DNA of 64,000 nt from Ixodes scapularis (taxonomy: Eukaryota > Arthropoda > Arachnida > Ixodida > Ixodidae): assembly GCF_016920785.2 (NCBI RefSeq), contig NW_024609835.1:79784795-79848794 (forward strand), read 5' to 3'. A program made the position numbers and the translations under genes. How positions within the stretch are numbered: position 1 is the first letter of the stretch; the number at the start of each line of letters is the position of its first letter. The notes under the pieces are model-generated. The model searched no databases. It saw nothing but the letters and a program-made list of their open reading frames with translations, and was not told the DNA's origin. Positions 23,212 to 33,839 of this stretch are shown here, piece after piece.

Positions 23212-24000
23212 CTGATGGAGCCACAAAAACAATATATATATATAAAAAAAAAACAGTGGAGGCGAAATGACGCTTGCGATGCAACAGCGATCATGGAGTC
23301 TTGCATGATCTGGTAATACTCAGCGTGAAATCACAGATATGCATATTTAAGTCGGAGCGTTTTTCAGGCTTTTATTTTGCCAACGCACCCGTATTCCGAG
23401 GATTATATATTAATACAACTCTTATTTTGTATACCGCAAAAAAAAAAAAAAACTGCTATGAATTTGATTTTTATAATTTTCAATTGGCAAATATTTATTG
23501 ACAAAGAAACCAACAACAGTTACACAAATTTCGAAATAACGCCGGCAAGTCACGCGGCGAGAATAATGTTGAATAGGAATAATAATATTGGACTGACTCC
23601 TTACAGCTGAAAGACCGCTACAGTAAAGCCGATATTGTTACGAGAAATGCTTTGATGCCAGCCCGGGATTGACCTTTGTAGGCCACAGTAATGCCTGTGT
23701 TCGAAAGAAAGATTTTATAAAGTCATAAAGAAACACAAATCAAGTCATGCGCATGAGTGTAGGTTGATTCATGTTTTTGCGTGAAGGTATATGGCGACAT
23801 GCGTTTCGAGAATATGTAATATACTAGCATATTTTTCTCTAAAGTGAATTTCGTTCAATGACAACAAATCATCTACGGACGCCGATTTTTGTTTCTTGAT
23901 TGAGAAACGAAATGTTTGTAAAAAAACTAGATTCTTAAATTTAAAAGCGCCTTTTTATTAGGGATCAACGAAATTCGCCTTGCCATTTTTACGACAAGCA
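23212..24000. other. Upstream region of the IGFBP-like gene
   Basis: This is AT-rich, with TGTTACGA at 23636 resembling an LTR start but no partner end. No TATA box at a convincing distance is seen. TTATACG near 24019 is the nearest candidate. Confidence 0.25.
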
Positions 24001-24059
24001 AACAGCTAGAAGCGTAACTTATACGTTTGTGTCTCACTGCAGTCCCTCTAGATTTCAAC

Positions 24060-27000
24060 ATGAACGCTGCCCTCCTGTTACTGTTGATTGTTGCTGTTGC
24101 AACCGTTGGGTGAGTAAATATATTTGGCACTTCTGTAAAACAAAAAAGTGAAAAAATCGTTTTTTGTTTGTGCGAAAACATATTAGATTAGAAAGGTGAT
24201 AAACTCGGTCCCGCCCAATTTAAGAGAGCGAGCTTCATCGCTCTGCCGGATCGCACTAGACCTCGAACAGTTTGGCGACTCAATTTCAAGGCACTGGTGT
24301 GCGTCATTGCTCGCGAGAGTAACACCATCCTACAGAAGTGCATCTTGAAATTTTTTATAAGTCGCATCAGAAGGCGAATGTGACTCGCGGGAATGAAAGT
24401 CCTCAAGCAATGGCCACGAACGACGTGTAGACCACGAGTACGGCTATTAAGACTAGGTGTTGGAGTCTTGGTAAGGTAATAGACGGGTAATGTCTAGAAA
24501 ATAACTCAAAATAGCTCCTTATGCTCGAAAAAAGAAAAGCACAACAAGGCGACTTGAAACAAATATGAAACCAAGTATGGGCGAAAATAGTAACAATCTT
24601 TGTGTCAGCCATCATTGGTCGTAATAAATAAATTTGTTCTTTGTAATATACCATTATAAAGATTTTCATTCAACCCGAGTTGCGCATGGACTTTTCTAAA
24701 TTTGAAATAAAAAATGTGAATTGTTATTTTCGTGTTACTTGAGTTGCATTAAAAATAGAAAAAAAAAAGAAATACTGATAACTTTAGTGGCGAGCAGCAC
24801 CATCCATCACATCCATTCATGAAAATAACATCTTTTGCTTCTTTAAATACACAGAGTTCTGTCCACCAGTCCTCCTAATTGTAAAGATGTAACCTGTGAC
24901 CCGGCGTCCTGCGCTCCTGTTACCTGTACTTGTGGGTCTCACAAGGGCTCATGCGGCTGCTGTGACTTCTGCGACAAGGTTTGCCAAATCATGTGATTCT
25001 CTTAGTGTAAAGTATTCAGTTACAAATAGCCACAGAACATAAATTATCTCTCTATCAAATTCACTGCCAATACGCAAGGGCATTTTGAGGGCTCCAGATT
25101 AACCTGCTATCTCGCTTAACGACATCTATGGTGATATTTATTCGATAATTTAGATCACTCCGGTTTACAAAAGAGATTTATACAATATATTTACAGTCTA
25201 GACATATGGAGGGCTCTTGAAGGTTGATGTTGCATCGATCAACGGTTCCAACTGGCTCTGCTCGCGCCGGTAACCTCACTTCATCTTCTTCTTAGCACAT
25301 GCTCCTTGGTCTTCTTTTCCTGTGAGATGTGTAGTCGGGCGCGTATCCACATTTAGCGAGAAATGTCCTCAATATTTAATAATATTCATAATCTTTAACC
25401 TGGATAGAATCACGGTATGTAAAGACAAAATATTAATGCAAAGCCTAATTCGCGTTCACAAGAAGCTAGAGAATTATATTTTTTGTTGTAAATTTACCAT
25501 TTCCTCGATAAGTTCTACCCTACAAGCGTAACAGTGCGCATTCACCACGAACTTTAATTTTGATGTTTGCCATAAAATGCATTTTACTAAAAAAAAGGAA
25601 CTAGTTGAACGAATAATTAAAACAACAAAAAATAAACCCTACTTTGCCCTTCTGCAAAGGATATGCATACACCAGGTATTCCACGTAACTCGAGCCAATG
25701 GTTTAAATATATATTAGTGCATTTTAGGAAGACGAAACCAAACGAATAATTTTTTTTTATTGTCTGGAGCAAGTCAGGCTTTTTTTTGTATTTTTCCCAA
25801 ATAACTAATGAATTAAGATTAGTTATTGAACTTTTGAAATATTTAAGCTAGAGCAAACTTTCCAATAATAAAGTTGTAGAGCGTCTTCGGGAACATCCAA
25901 TTCAGTGATTTTTATCAAGGAATTTCTAAAGCGGTTCTGTTTTTCCGGACTTCGAAAAAGTGCCCAAATAAAAAAGAAAGAAAAGAAACACAAAAAACGC
26001 GATTTTGTCAACAGCAGCACCCCGTCAAGAGTGCTATATTCAGCATGCAGGCATAGTTTATTCAAGCCATAGTCGAGAGCGCTGCAATACAAGGTCCACA
26101 TGCGCAGTCACCCGTTTTTTTTTTCATAATTCGCAAACGTTCTAGAAGCCAATAAAAGCCAATGCTGTTAATTCAAAATCCTTGATAAAACCACTGATTT
26201 AGTTCATTGGACAAAATACAAAAAAATATCCTGCCTTGCTCCCAGCAATGAAAAAATTTATTAGTTTTATTTTATCTGCCTAAAATGCACCAAATATTTT
26301 TTAACCTTGGCTCAAATTACGTAAAGTACCCTGGTTACATTAAATTATGAATTTAACCGGAATAATTAGGTCATTCCCTACAATAAAAAAGCCAATTGAT
26401 CACATTGTGGTGACTGATTGATTTAGAGTATATCGCGGACTACATTTTTGGTTTTACTACTCAGAAACTTATTGATGCGCTATTTGAGTATGGATTATGG
26501 GCTATTTATAATCTTTACGCTTAGGGAAAGAAACTTGCGTATATTGGTACTGATTTTAAAATGAAACGTAGAAAGATTACAGCTTCTGGCACAGTAATAA
26601 TATGCAGTTGTTTGCAAATGGTGTATAATTGTTCCACTTTAATTTTTCAAAATGTGAGTGTTCCTGGGTATAACGACATGTTGCCTTCCTTTCATTGTTG
26701 TTCCTGTCTGTTAACAATTGTCACGCTCATGTCTTTCTTCAATATTTTTTTTTCTTGTGTACAATCTTCTAAGGTGCAAAACGAGTGGACAAAAAAAAAT
26801 CTAAAAGCCTCCTATATTTCACGAACAGCTAATATAAATGATGTCTTTATTTCAGGTGTTGGCGTCTGTAGATTTTTATCTCAAATTCTCGATCCCCGAT
26901 ATATGCCACAGGCATATATCGGGCATCGAGAATAGTCATAGTCCGAGCGGTGTTTTCCCAGTCACAAGCTCGCGCTCATAACGTTCCGCTGTACGGCAGG

Positions 27001-27487
27001 TTTCGGTAGAGCCGTACTGCTTCCTGGGTCACAAAATAAATGTCATTCTTTAGTTTCTGAATATAGGATAGGCTCCAGCGAAAATTGCGGCCGAGATCTT
27101 CGCTGCCCACAATGTCCATTTATAAAGGAGGAAAAGCTGGCTTTAACGTCGTTTAAAACAGAATCTTAAAATTGCGCATAAATTAAAACTGGTAAAATTT
27201 TACACACCGTCTCGAAAGGAGAGTATCTGCTATTATTCGGGGGGATGCATCTGTGAAAATATCGCGGAACTTAAAGATGATATGAGCGAAATACTTATGG
27301 CATGTTTTAATTCGTCTTTTTTAAAATATTGCAGTGTGCTGGCGAAACATGTATTAAACTTCACAATGAACGTTGCCAAGAAGGATACGAGTGCAAGCTG
27401 AACGATCCGGAGGGCAACATCTTCCAGGGAGCCCCTGGTACATGCGTAGCAGCCACGCCCCACGATCACGCGCACCACAACAAATAG
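24060..27487 (+). CDS. Secreted IGFBP-domain-like cysteine-rich protein, three exons
   Basis: Exons are 24060-24109, 24855-24978 and 27335-27487, giving 108 residues. Exon 1 encodes a signal peptide (MNAALLLLLIVAVATVG). Exon 2 carries nine cysteines, including TCTCG and the IGFBP hallmark SCGCCDFC. Exon 3 starts CAGETC (the usual GExC of IGFBP N-domains), has ERCQEGYECKL, ends its domain with GTC, and finishes with a His-rich tail HDHAHHNK. Splice sites are canonical (GGTGAGTA; ACAG; AAGGTTTGC; GCAG) and phases agree. Single IGFBP-domain proteins are secreted in arachnids, with roles suggested in immunity, secretions and growth-factor binding; function here is inference. The intact frame contrasts with its two broken paralogs in this window. 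The exon model is by inspection, with no transcript support. Confidence 0.82.
24110..24854 (+). other. Intron 1 of the IGFBP-like gene
   Basis: It is a phase 2 intron placed right after the signal-peptide exon. It is AT-rich and nothing else is recognised in it. Confidence 0.7.
24979..27334 (+). other. Intron 2 of the IGFBP-like gene
   Basis: It is a phase 0 intron of 2356 bases separating the CGCC half from the GExC half. It is AT-rich. A hairpin at 26885-26933 (ATTCTCGAT and CCCGATATATGCC arms, 3-base loop) is the only clear structure. Confidence 0.7.
26885..26933. repeat. Hairpin inside intron 2
   Basis: Arms of about 22 bases with one unpaired base flank a 3-base loop (ACA). Confidence 0.75.
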
Positions 27488-27650
27488 GGGGAAGAATGAA
27501 GATTTGATAACATTTCGTTCTCGAACTTCTGTAACAAATCATAATATGACGAACGTTTGCCGGAGTGAAGAATGATCCAACCAATACCACAACGAACATT
27601 GATACAAGTTTCATGTTAGAAAATGGGAGTGCACTTCGCTATGAGAACGA

Positions 27651-27656
27651 AATAAA
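27651..27656 (+). terminator. Poly(A) signal AATAAA of the IGFBP-like gene
   Basis: AATAAA lies 164 bases past the stop codon, followed by a GT-rich stretch (TTGTTTTGGTGG). The sequence just upstream is shared with the decayed copy at about 480-530. Confidence 0.65.
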
Positions 27657-27659
27657 ACT

Positions 27660-28930
27660 TGTTTTGGTGGCTCATTAGACGTACTACCAACCTCTTTTGT
27701 GGTTCGTGCGTTTTTGATTATGGTTCTAAGTGATTTTGGCTGTAATGTGTTTTCTTTTCCTGTGAAAATGTAGGACCCTGAACAGCCGAACGAGCCAGAG
27801 AATAATCAAACTTGATATTCCTTTAGCCGAGTCCGGGCATTTTGACCCAATATTGCCACATAGTTAGGCTTTACTGCCTGCTTGTTCGGTTATCCCCTGG
27901 CATCTTCGGGTTTAAATTACAAAACAAGAGCCAGAATTAGGCCTCATTTGAAATTGTTCGTTTGATACTTGCCATTTTTGGCTTCTATCTGGCTCTTTGG
28001 CAATTATGTGGCGAACCAGAAAAAAAAAAGTCAGAAGAAAAGTACTTCCGTACTAAGAACGTATAATACCCTGATACGCCCACAGTTAGGCCACCAGGAC
28101 TGCCAAACTTCGGATCTAGTTTCGCATCTTTTTGTCGTGCTGCTTGGAGCGTATATCTCGGTTATGATTTGCCTCCTGAACGTAGAACGTTGAGGCAGCT
28201 AACCACAAATTGGGATCTTTAGGAATACACTTTAAGGGCTATCCCATAAAAGTCAGACGAGTTTTGAATTACAGCTGTATCTGGCCAAGTCTCAAATATT
28301 CCTGTACAATTTGTGGTTTATTTTAGATGTTGGTGACACGGCATATTATATATTAGAAATATTTTATGTCTGAGGGCTACGGATATGACAACAATATTAG
28401 AGCAATGCAAAATGGTTGGAAAAGTCATCAATGAAGCGAAGCTTTCCAGTCTTTGTGCTGATGACGGTGATAAAAACAGCAGTGAGCTCAAGAAAAAAAA
28501 GTTGACGCCGCTATATTGTTAATTCCAGAATAAAAAATATAACAAATCAAGGGCTAAACAAAAGCGATTCCGCTTGCAAAAGTTTAAGCTCGGAGCTTAA
28601 CGAGCCAGTCGTTTTACTTCCAGAAGAAGTATGCTTTTCTTATATAATGTCTGAAGCGTTATGGGAAAACGAGCAACAAATAATACTGAAGTGAATACCA
28701 AGAAATTATTATCGCAGAAGGTTTGCTGCCTCTTGTTATAATCTGGCGTTTGCCCATGTCGGAATAAATTATATTGTAAGTTTATGGGAACAACCAATAA
28801 GTAAAAATATACCTCCCCGTTTTATAAAGTTAGTGACATCAAATTTATATGTTTTATATAAGTCGTTATGTAGGGTAAACGTAGTTGTAGGAGATGTACA
28901 ATGCGATTGCATGACATATTAATTTTGCCC
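27660..28930. other. No gene recognised
   Basis: It contains the flank segment shared with 860-960 at about 28366-28440. It is otherwise AT-rich without a supported ORF. Confidence 0.35.
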
Positions 28931-28938
28931 CAAAACTA

Positions 28939-29249
28939 CACTCTAAAAAAAGCCCGTGCGTCTGCTTTCCCGCAAAACACTCGGAGAGCAAATCACCGTA
29001 ACTTACGGAAGCAGCTCAGCTAATGACAATGCCGAAACATATGTTTAGACGAAAACCGCAGTCTGAGTTGTGACATTAAGCAATGCAAGCGTGACGTTTT
29101 GCATTGCTTAATGTAACAACGCAGACTGCGTTTTTTGGTCTAAACATATGTTTCGGCGTTGTCATTCGCTGAGCCGCCTCCGTAAGTTGCGGTGATTGGT
29201 TCTCCGAGGGTTGTGCGTGAAAGTAGACGCGCAAACGTTTTTTAGAGTG
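28939..29249. mobile_element. TA-flanked foldback MITE (CACTCTAAAAAA ends)
   Basis: It is flanked by TA on both sides. It starts CACTCTAAAAAA and ends TTTTTTAGAGTG. The two halves are complements along almost their whole 150 bases, for example AACATATGTTTAGAC against GTCTAAACATATGTT and GCATTGCTTAATGT against its complement at the centre. TA target duplication with a foldback body fits the Tc1/mariner superfamily, but no transposase is present. Confidence 0.75.
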
Positions 29250-30355
29250 TAGGTTCTTATGTAAAAACCACGCTAAGGCCAATGATCATAAATACATGTC
29301 ATCGCTATTACTATTACTAAAACGATACCACAATCTATTACTAAAACTCTGATAGTCTAATCTCTTCTCGGAGGTGAAAAAAAAAAAGCTTACTCTGTTG
29401 GAAGTTTCGAATTCAATACAGTTAAAGTCGGCCGAAAATACCTAGTTTTACCGTTTCTTTTATTCCCCTCTTCCTAATGACGTCGGGGTGTAAATAATGC
29501 CCGACCATTTAAGTATTTTTCTGGGGTGCCATAAACGACTTGTTACTGAATTCCTAAGCTCACGTCAACGCCCCACCTACCTCCCGGCAATGCCTAAAAT
29601 GCCCGAAAAAAAGTGAATAATGGCTGTCGCGCTCAATACCAAGGAAATAAAACTAGAGATGCAATGACTGTTGCCAGTGTTGCGGAATGGGCACCCCCAT
29701 TCCATTCCAATTCCATTCCGGGGAATTAGAGTTTTCAATAATTCAATTCCTTTCAATTCCTAGGAATGGAGACACTGGGCTCATTCCCACTCCTGGAATG
29801 GCGGAATCGTTCCATTCCATTCTTTTAATTCCTAAACGTAAAAATTGGCACTTGACGGCTACATTGTATTGCCGGCATAAGCAGCATAAAGCTGACATTA
29901 TCAAATGCAGAGAAAATTGCAAAAAAAAAAAGCTATATTCCTCAAAAAACGCACTGATTTTACTAAGCGGACCGCTGGTGGCACGAAGTGTTTATTTACA
30001 ATGTACTGCAAACACCGAGAAAGCCCCTTGATATGTCGATGCTTGTTTAAGACATCGGTCTCGCGACCGCGTGGCTCGCAACAAACAGCAAAACTTAAAT
30101 TCACTCATTTTCTTTTCTTTTTTTTTTACTGTTTTGCATTTCCCTTTTAGGACATATGCGGCCAGAGTGTTTGATTGATAAGACCAAAAAATATCCAGTT
30201 CGTGCGTGGCGCAGGAATAAGCTATATTACTGTATTCTTCAAATACAGCAACACGGCTAGTACACTGCTGGAAGCGACTCCATGCACAGCGGCAAGAACA
30301 CATCCCCTGACAAAATGCAACCTCTGCGGCGCAGCACGCGAGGGACCGTATAGAG

Positions 30356-31092
30356 CAGGGGTCTCCAAACTTTTTGGCTAAGGGGCCGGATCGAGGCTCT
30401 CTCGCTGTCTCGAGTGCCGGAAATGTAAATGAGCAGATGTAAATGAGGAAAATCTAAATAAATAATCCTAGATATCTAAGCATTTAAACATACAATATTT
30501 AAAGTTAGAGTAAGCATGGAACAAAACGATTCTAAGGTGGATGAATGCATTCACTTTGTTATGAAATTTAATCATTTAGCTGCTTATGACATCACGCAAT
30601 AATTGGAGCCCAGAAAACATACCAGCATAAACCAGAGCGCATAGGAACTTTGGCACGTTCACACAGGGCAGAAGACTAGTGAAAACGATAGAATTAAGTT
30701 ATGCTGACAATATTTAATAGCTACGACACAGTACACCAAGCACAATATACATAGGGACGTAAATTAATTTGAACGTACTTAGTTACCCAGATATGAAACA
30801 GGGCATTAGGAGTGTGGATTCTGCTAATGACAATGTCCAATTACTAATTTGACCAGAGGACACGCCTTACGGTAAGCAGTTCTCTCTTGTTTTTTTTTTT
30901 TTTTTGTTTTTTTCTGGTATCTACGTTTACACGGTTGGTGCGCGCCGCGGCGCCGTTTTACACGCGCTTATTTTTTTGCCAGTAGCAGCGGGCGTGCTGA
31001 AAGTGGGCCGTGGGCCGGGCTCCATTGGGAGGACTGCAGCCAGCCACGGGCCGGTCGGAAAACCTCCGCGGGCCGGAATTTGGAGACCCCTG
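30356..31092. mobile_element. Nested 737-bp non-autonomous hAT transposon
   Basis: The termini CAGGGGTCTCCAAACTTTTT and AATTTGGAGACCCCTG are inverted repeats typical of hAT elements. The flanking octamers GTATAGAG and GTATACAG form an 8-bp target duplication with one mismatch. GGGCCGGA near both ends adds a subterminal repeat. The interior has no transposase frame. A T/A tract lies near 30890. Confidence 0.85.
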
Positions 31093-32640
31093 GTATACAG
31101 TATAGACCATGTCACGAAACCTGTTTTAAAACGCATAAGTTCACGCTTGCTTTACCAATCTTGATATTTCTTATCATATTCAATTCAATTTTTGGATGGT
31201 TCGCCTGCCCTTTCCACCCTTCGCATACTCATTCTCGTGTTTCCTCTTCAGATGGCGAATAAAGTTCGATGATATACGCCGACTGCACCGTTTATAGTTT
31301 CTTTGCACAACAGCGTGCGGCTTGTTTATTTTCTTCGCGACTAATGTTGAAAAATGTCTTCCACGCTGCCATGACTCGATCTGTACTTATCTTGTCTTCT
31401 CGTCCGAATTGTGATATTCCTCTTGGTGCTGATCGAGTGGCGGTTTCAGGCAGCGGACGGTACCAACCGATTCATTCTTCTACCTCGGTGTCGGTTGTTC
31501 GCGTTGTGGCGACGGGTCGGGCAGTCAGCGTTGACAAAGCTCTTCACATCAAGATACAATTAACGGGGTAATACCGCACCGTTCGAATTGACATTCCCCG
31601 TGTTTCCTCAACAACACCGTCCAACTGACTTCTCACCGCCTCAAACCGGGTCCAGGCCAAGGAGCACGAATGCAGACCGGACAGCCGAAACGCGCGGAAG
31701 CCAAAACCTCAGTGGCAGCTAGCACTCAGCTCTCCTTCTGAGTTGCCCTCACAGCAGCGGTCGCGCCTCGCCTGGCGCAAGACGGTCTTTCTGTAGGTCT
31801 AGTCAGTTTGGTCACACCAATAGCGGTGACGATAGTCTACTTCACCTTACAATGGACCTCAACAGACAGCACGAGAGCCATCGAAACCAATCCAGTGCTT
31901 TCTGAGTGTCGCGTGACCCTGCAGTCCCGCTCACGGTGCTGGATTGCCTAGGGTGACTCGTAGCGTCCGCAGCAGTCCATCGCAATGTGAAACGAAGTAT
32001 GCAGAGACTAAAGTCCAAGGAAATGAGCGGGAATCCGCTAGCTTGCTGGTAACCCCAACCCACTAAAACATATAACAGAGAAAACAAGCATCGGAACAAA
32101 GACGAAGTAAAAGGCGGACTTACACTACAAATTCAGTATAAAAAAACAAGCCTCGGAGCAAAGCGCAAGAGGAGAAGAGGAAAGTGAATCTCGCTTTGTT
32201 TTAATGCCGAAGCAAACCCAGATTTTTCACTTCGAAGGAGTGCGCACGAATGAACGTGGAAGGCAGCAGGGTTGGCTGCCTGCTAAACAACGCTCCTCGA
32301 ACTATAAGAAAACAATACCTGATCATCTTTCGGCGGCGCCCGAGTCAACGACTTATCAGAGCTCTGCAAGTTATGAGTCGCTTCCGCTCCCAGATCTCAG
32401 TCTGTGCGCGCGCGTGCATTCTACAAAGCGTCGCAACAATAACAAAAGTGCATGATGAGAAGTACGATGAGGAGTTGTGCATGGTGGTTTCGTTCTTTGC
32501 CGCTCCCTTTCCTTCTGCTTGGTGCTTGGTTTCTTGTTTCGGTCTCGTGTAACGCCATCGAAGCCCGACGCCTGCGCGTCCGTGAAAGGCGCCACGTTAC
32601 CCCCCTTTCGCCCTTTGCTCTTTGCTTTGACGCTTGTTTT
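31093..32640. other. No gene recognised
   Basis: This is inside the putative long hAT-like element. ORFs of 83-100 codons on both strands (32204-32600) overlap each other and show no domain. Confidence 0.3.
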
Positions 32641-33367
32641 TCGTATTGCTTTTTTTTTTTTTTTTTTTTTTTTTTTTGCGTATAAGTTTGTTAGGGCTCC
32701 ACGCGGGCTAGCAGTTTCCCGCTCATTTTATTTCTGAGCAACTGGCTCGCTGACTGGCTCGGTTTACCTAACCGTGAACATAAAAAAACAAAAAAAAAAA
32801 ACACACACACAAAAAAAACGAAGAATTGTGCTTGTTCCATTCCCATTCCATTCCGGGCAAAAGGCACCTAATCCCATTCCCATTCCGTTCCCCTCAACGT
32901 TGCCGCCATTCCATTCCCATTCCATTCCGGGGTCGGGAAAATGCGAAATGATTCCGGAATCATTCCCACCCCGGAGTGGCAACTCCGCAACACTGGCACT
33001 GTTCAATGTTTCTTCTGTGAGGGCCATATTTCTCCGATTAAATTGAGACAAACCTCGCTTTCTCGTTCGGCCAGCGGAACGAGCCCACCTTGCTTCTGTT
33101 TTCATATCCATACGCGATTCTCTCTATTTCAGAGTTTAAACGGCACGACGAACACGCTTAAGCCTCAGTGGGCCGCCGTTTCTGTTCAGCGATAATATAT
33201 TCAGACAATTATTTTCTCTTGAGAAGCGGTGCGGAGTAGTACTAGCAAACCCACGACTTCTACCTAGACACCTTTCGAAAATCTGTAAGCGTTACCAGAA
33301 AGGGACCGATATTTTAATCTTAGGTGAACAGTAGAGAGAACCTCAACCGTTTAAAATTTTCCGCTAA

Positions 33368-33557
33368 TGCTATGTTCACACTAGGGACGCAACACGCCAA
33401 TTTTTTATGACACATGAAAGCGTAAGCGCTAGAAGCGGAACCATTTTATTCAGACTACAATCAACTGTGATCTGAACGAACTTGTTCCGCTTGTTCCACT
33501 TAGGTTTGCGTGTGTTATGAAAGATGTGCACATTGCGTCCCTAGTGTGAAGATAGCA
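33368..33557. mobile_element. PIF/Harbinger-like MITE with TAA target duplication
   Basis: Ends are TGCTATGTTCACACTAGGGA and the complement TCCCTAGTGTGAAGATAGCA, flanked on both sides by TAA. A 3-bp TWA duplication is the PIF/Harbinger signature. The inner sequence also pairs loosely (AGCGGAAC against GTTCCGCT). Confidence 0.75.
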
Positions 33558-33633
33558 TAACCAACAACATAGATCGGTTTCAGATTCTATATTGTTTTTT
33601 GTACCAATACTCCTTTACTTCTTTAAGGCAATG

Positions 33634-33637
<4 letters not shown>

Positions 33638-33707
<70 letters not shown>

Positions 33708-33779
33708 ACGAAGATGTGCGGCCGGCAGCGAATGATAATGACACGTCCACTCAATGAGATGAGATTCTATATTCGTCGT

Positions 33780-33831
<52 letters not shown>
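33638..33831. repeat. (TA)n tract split by an 80-bp TGTTACGA...TCGTAACA insert
   Basis: Two TA runs of about 65 and 48 bases flank 33704-33783. That segment begins TGTTACGA and ends TCGTAACA. TG...CA ends with 8-bp inverted termini resemble LTR boundaries, and some Ty3-type elements target TATA, but 80 bases is very short for an LTR. Confidence 0.6.
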
Positions 33832-33834
<3 letters not shown>

Positions 33835-33839
33835 ATTTT

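Larger units (their letters stand above)
29673..32997. mobile_element. Long non-autonomous hAT-like element with ATTCC-rich subterminal repeats
   Basis: The left end GCCAGTGTTGCGGA and right end TCCGCAACACTGGC are perfect complements. ACTGTT flanks both ends as a direct repeat (6 bases; a full hAT duplication would be 8). Each end is followed inward by ATTCCATTCC-type clusters (29695-29825 and 32835-32985) in mirror orientation. The interior holds a separate 737-bp hAT element and a T tract at 32651-32677. It shows no transposase. The interior is long and unrelated to the ends, so it may instead be two elements that each lost one end. Confidence 0.5.

Noticed and set aside
33638..33831. Promoter TATA cluster
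   Set aside because: It is a simple TA microsatellite.
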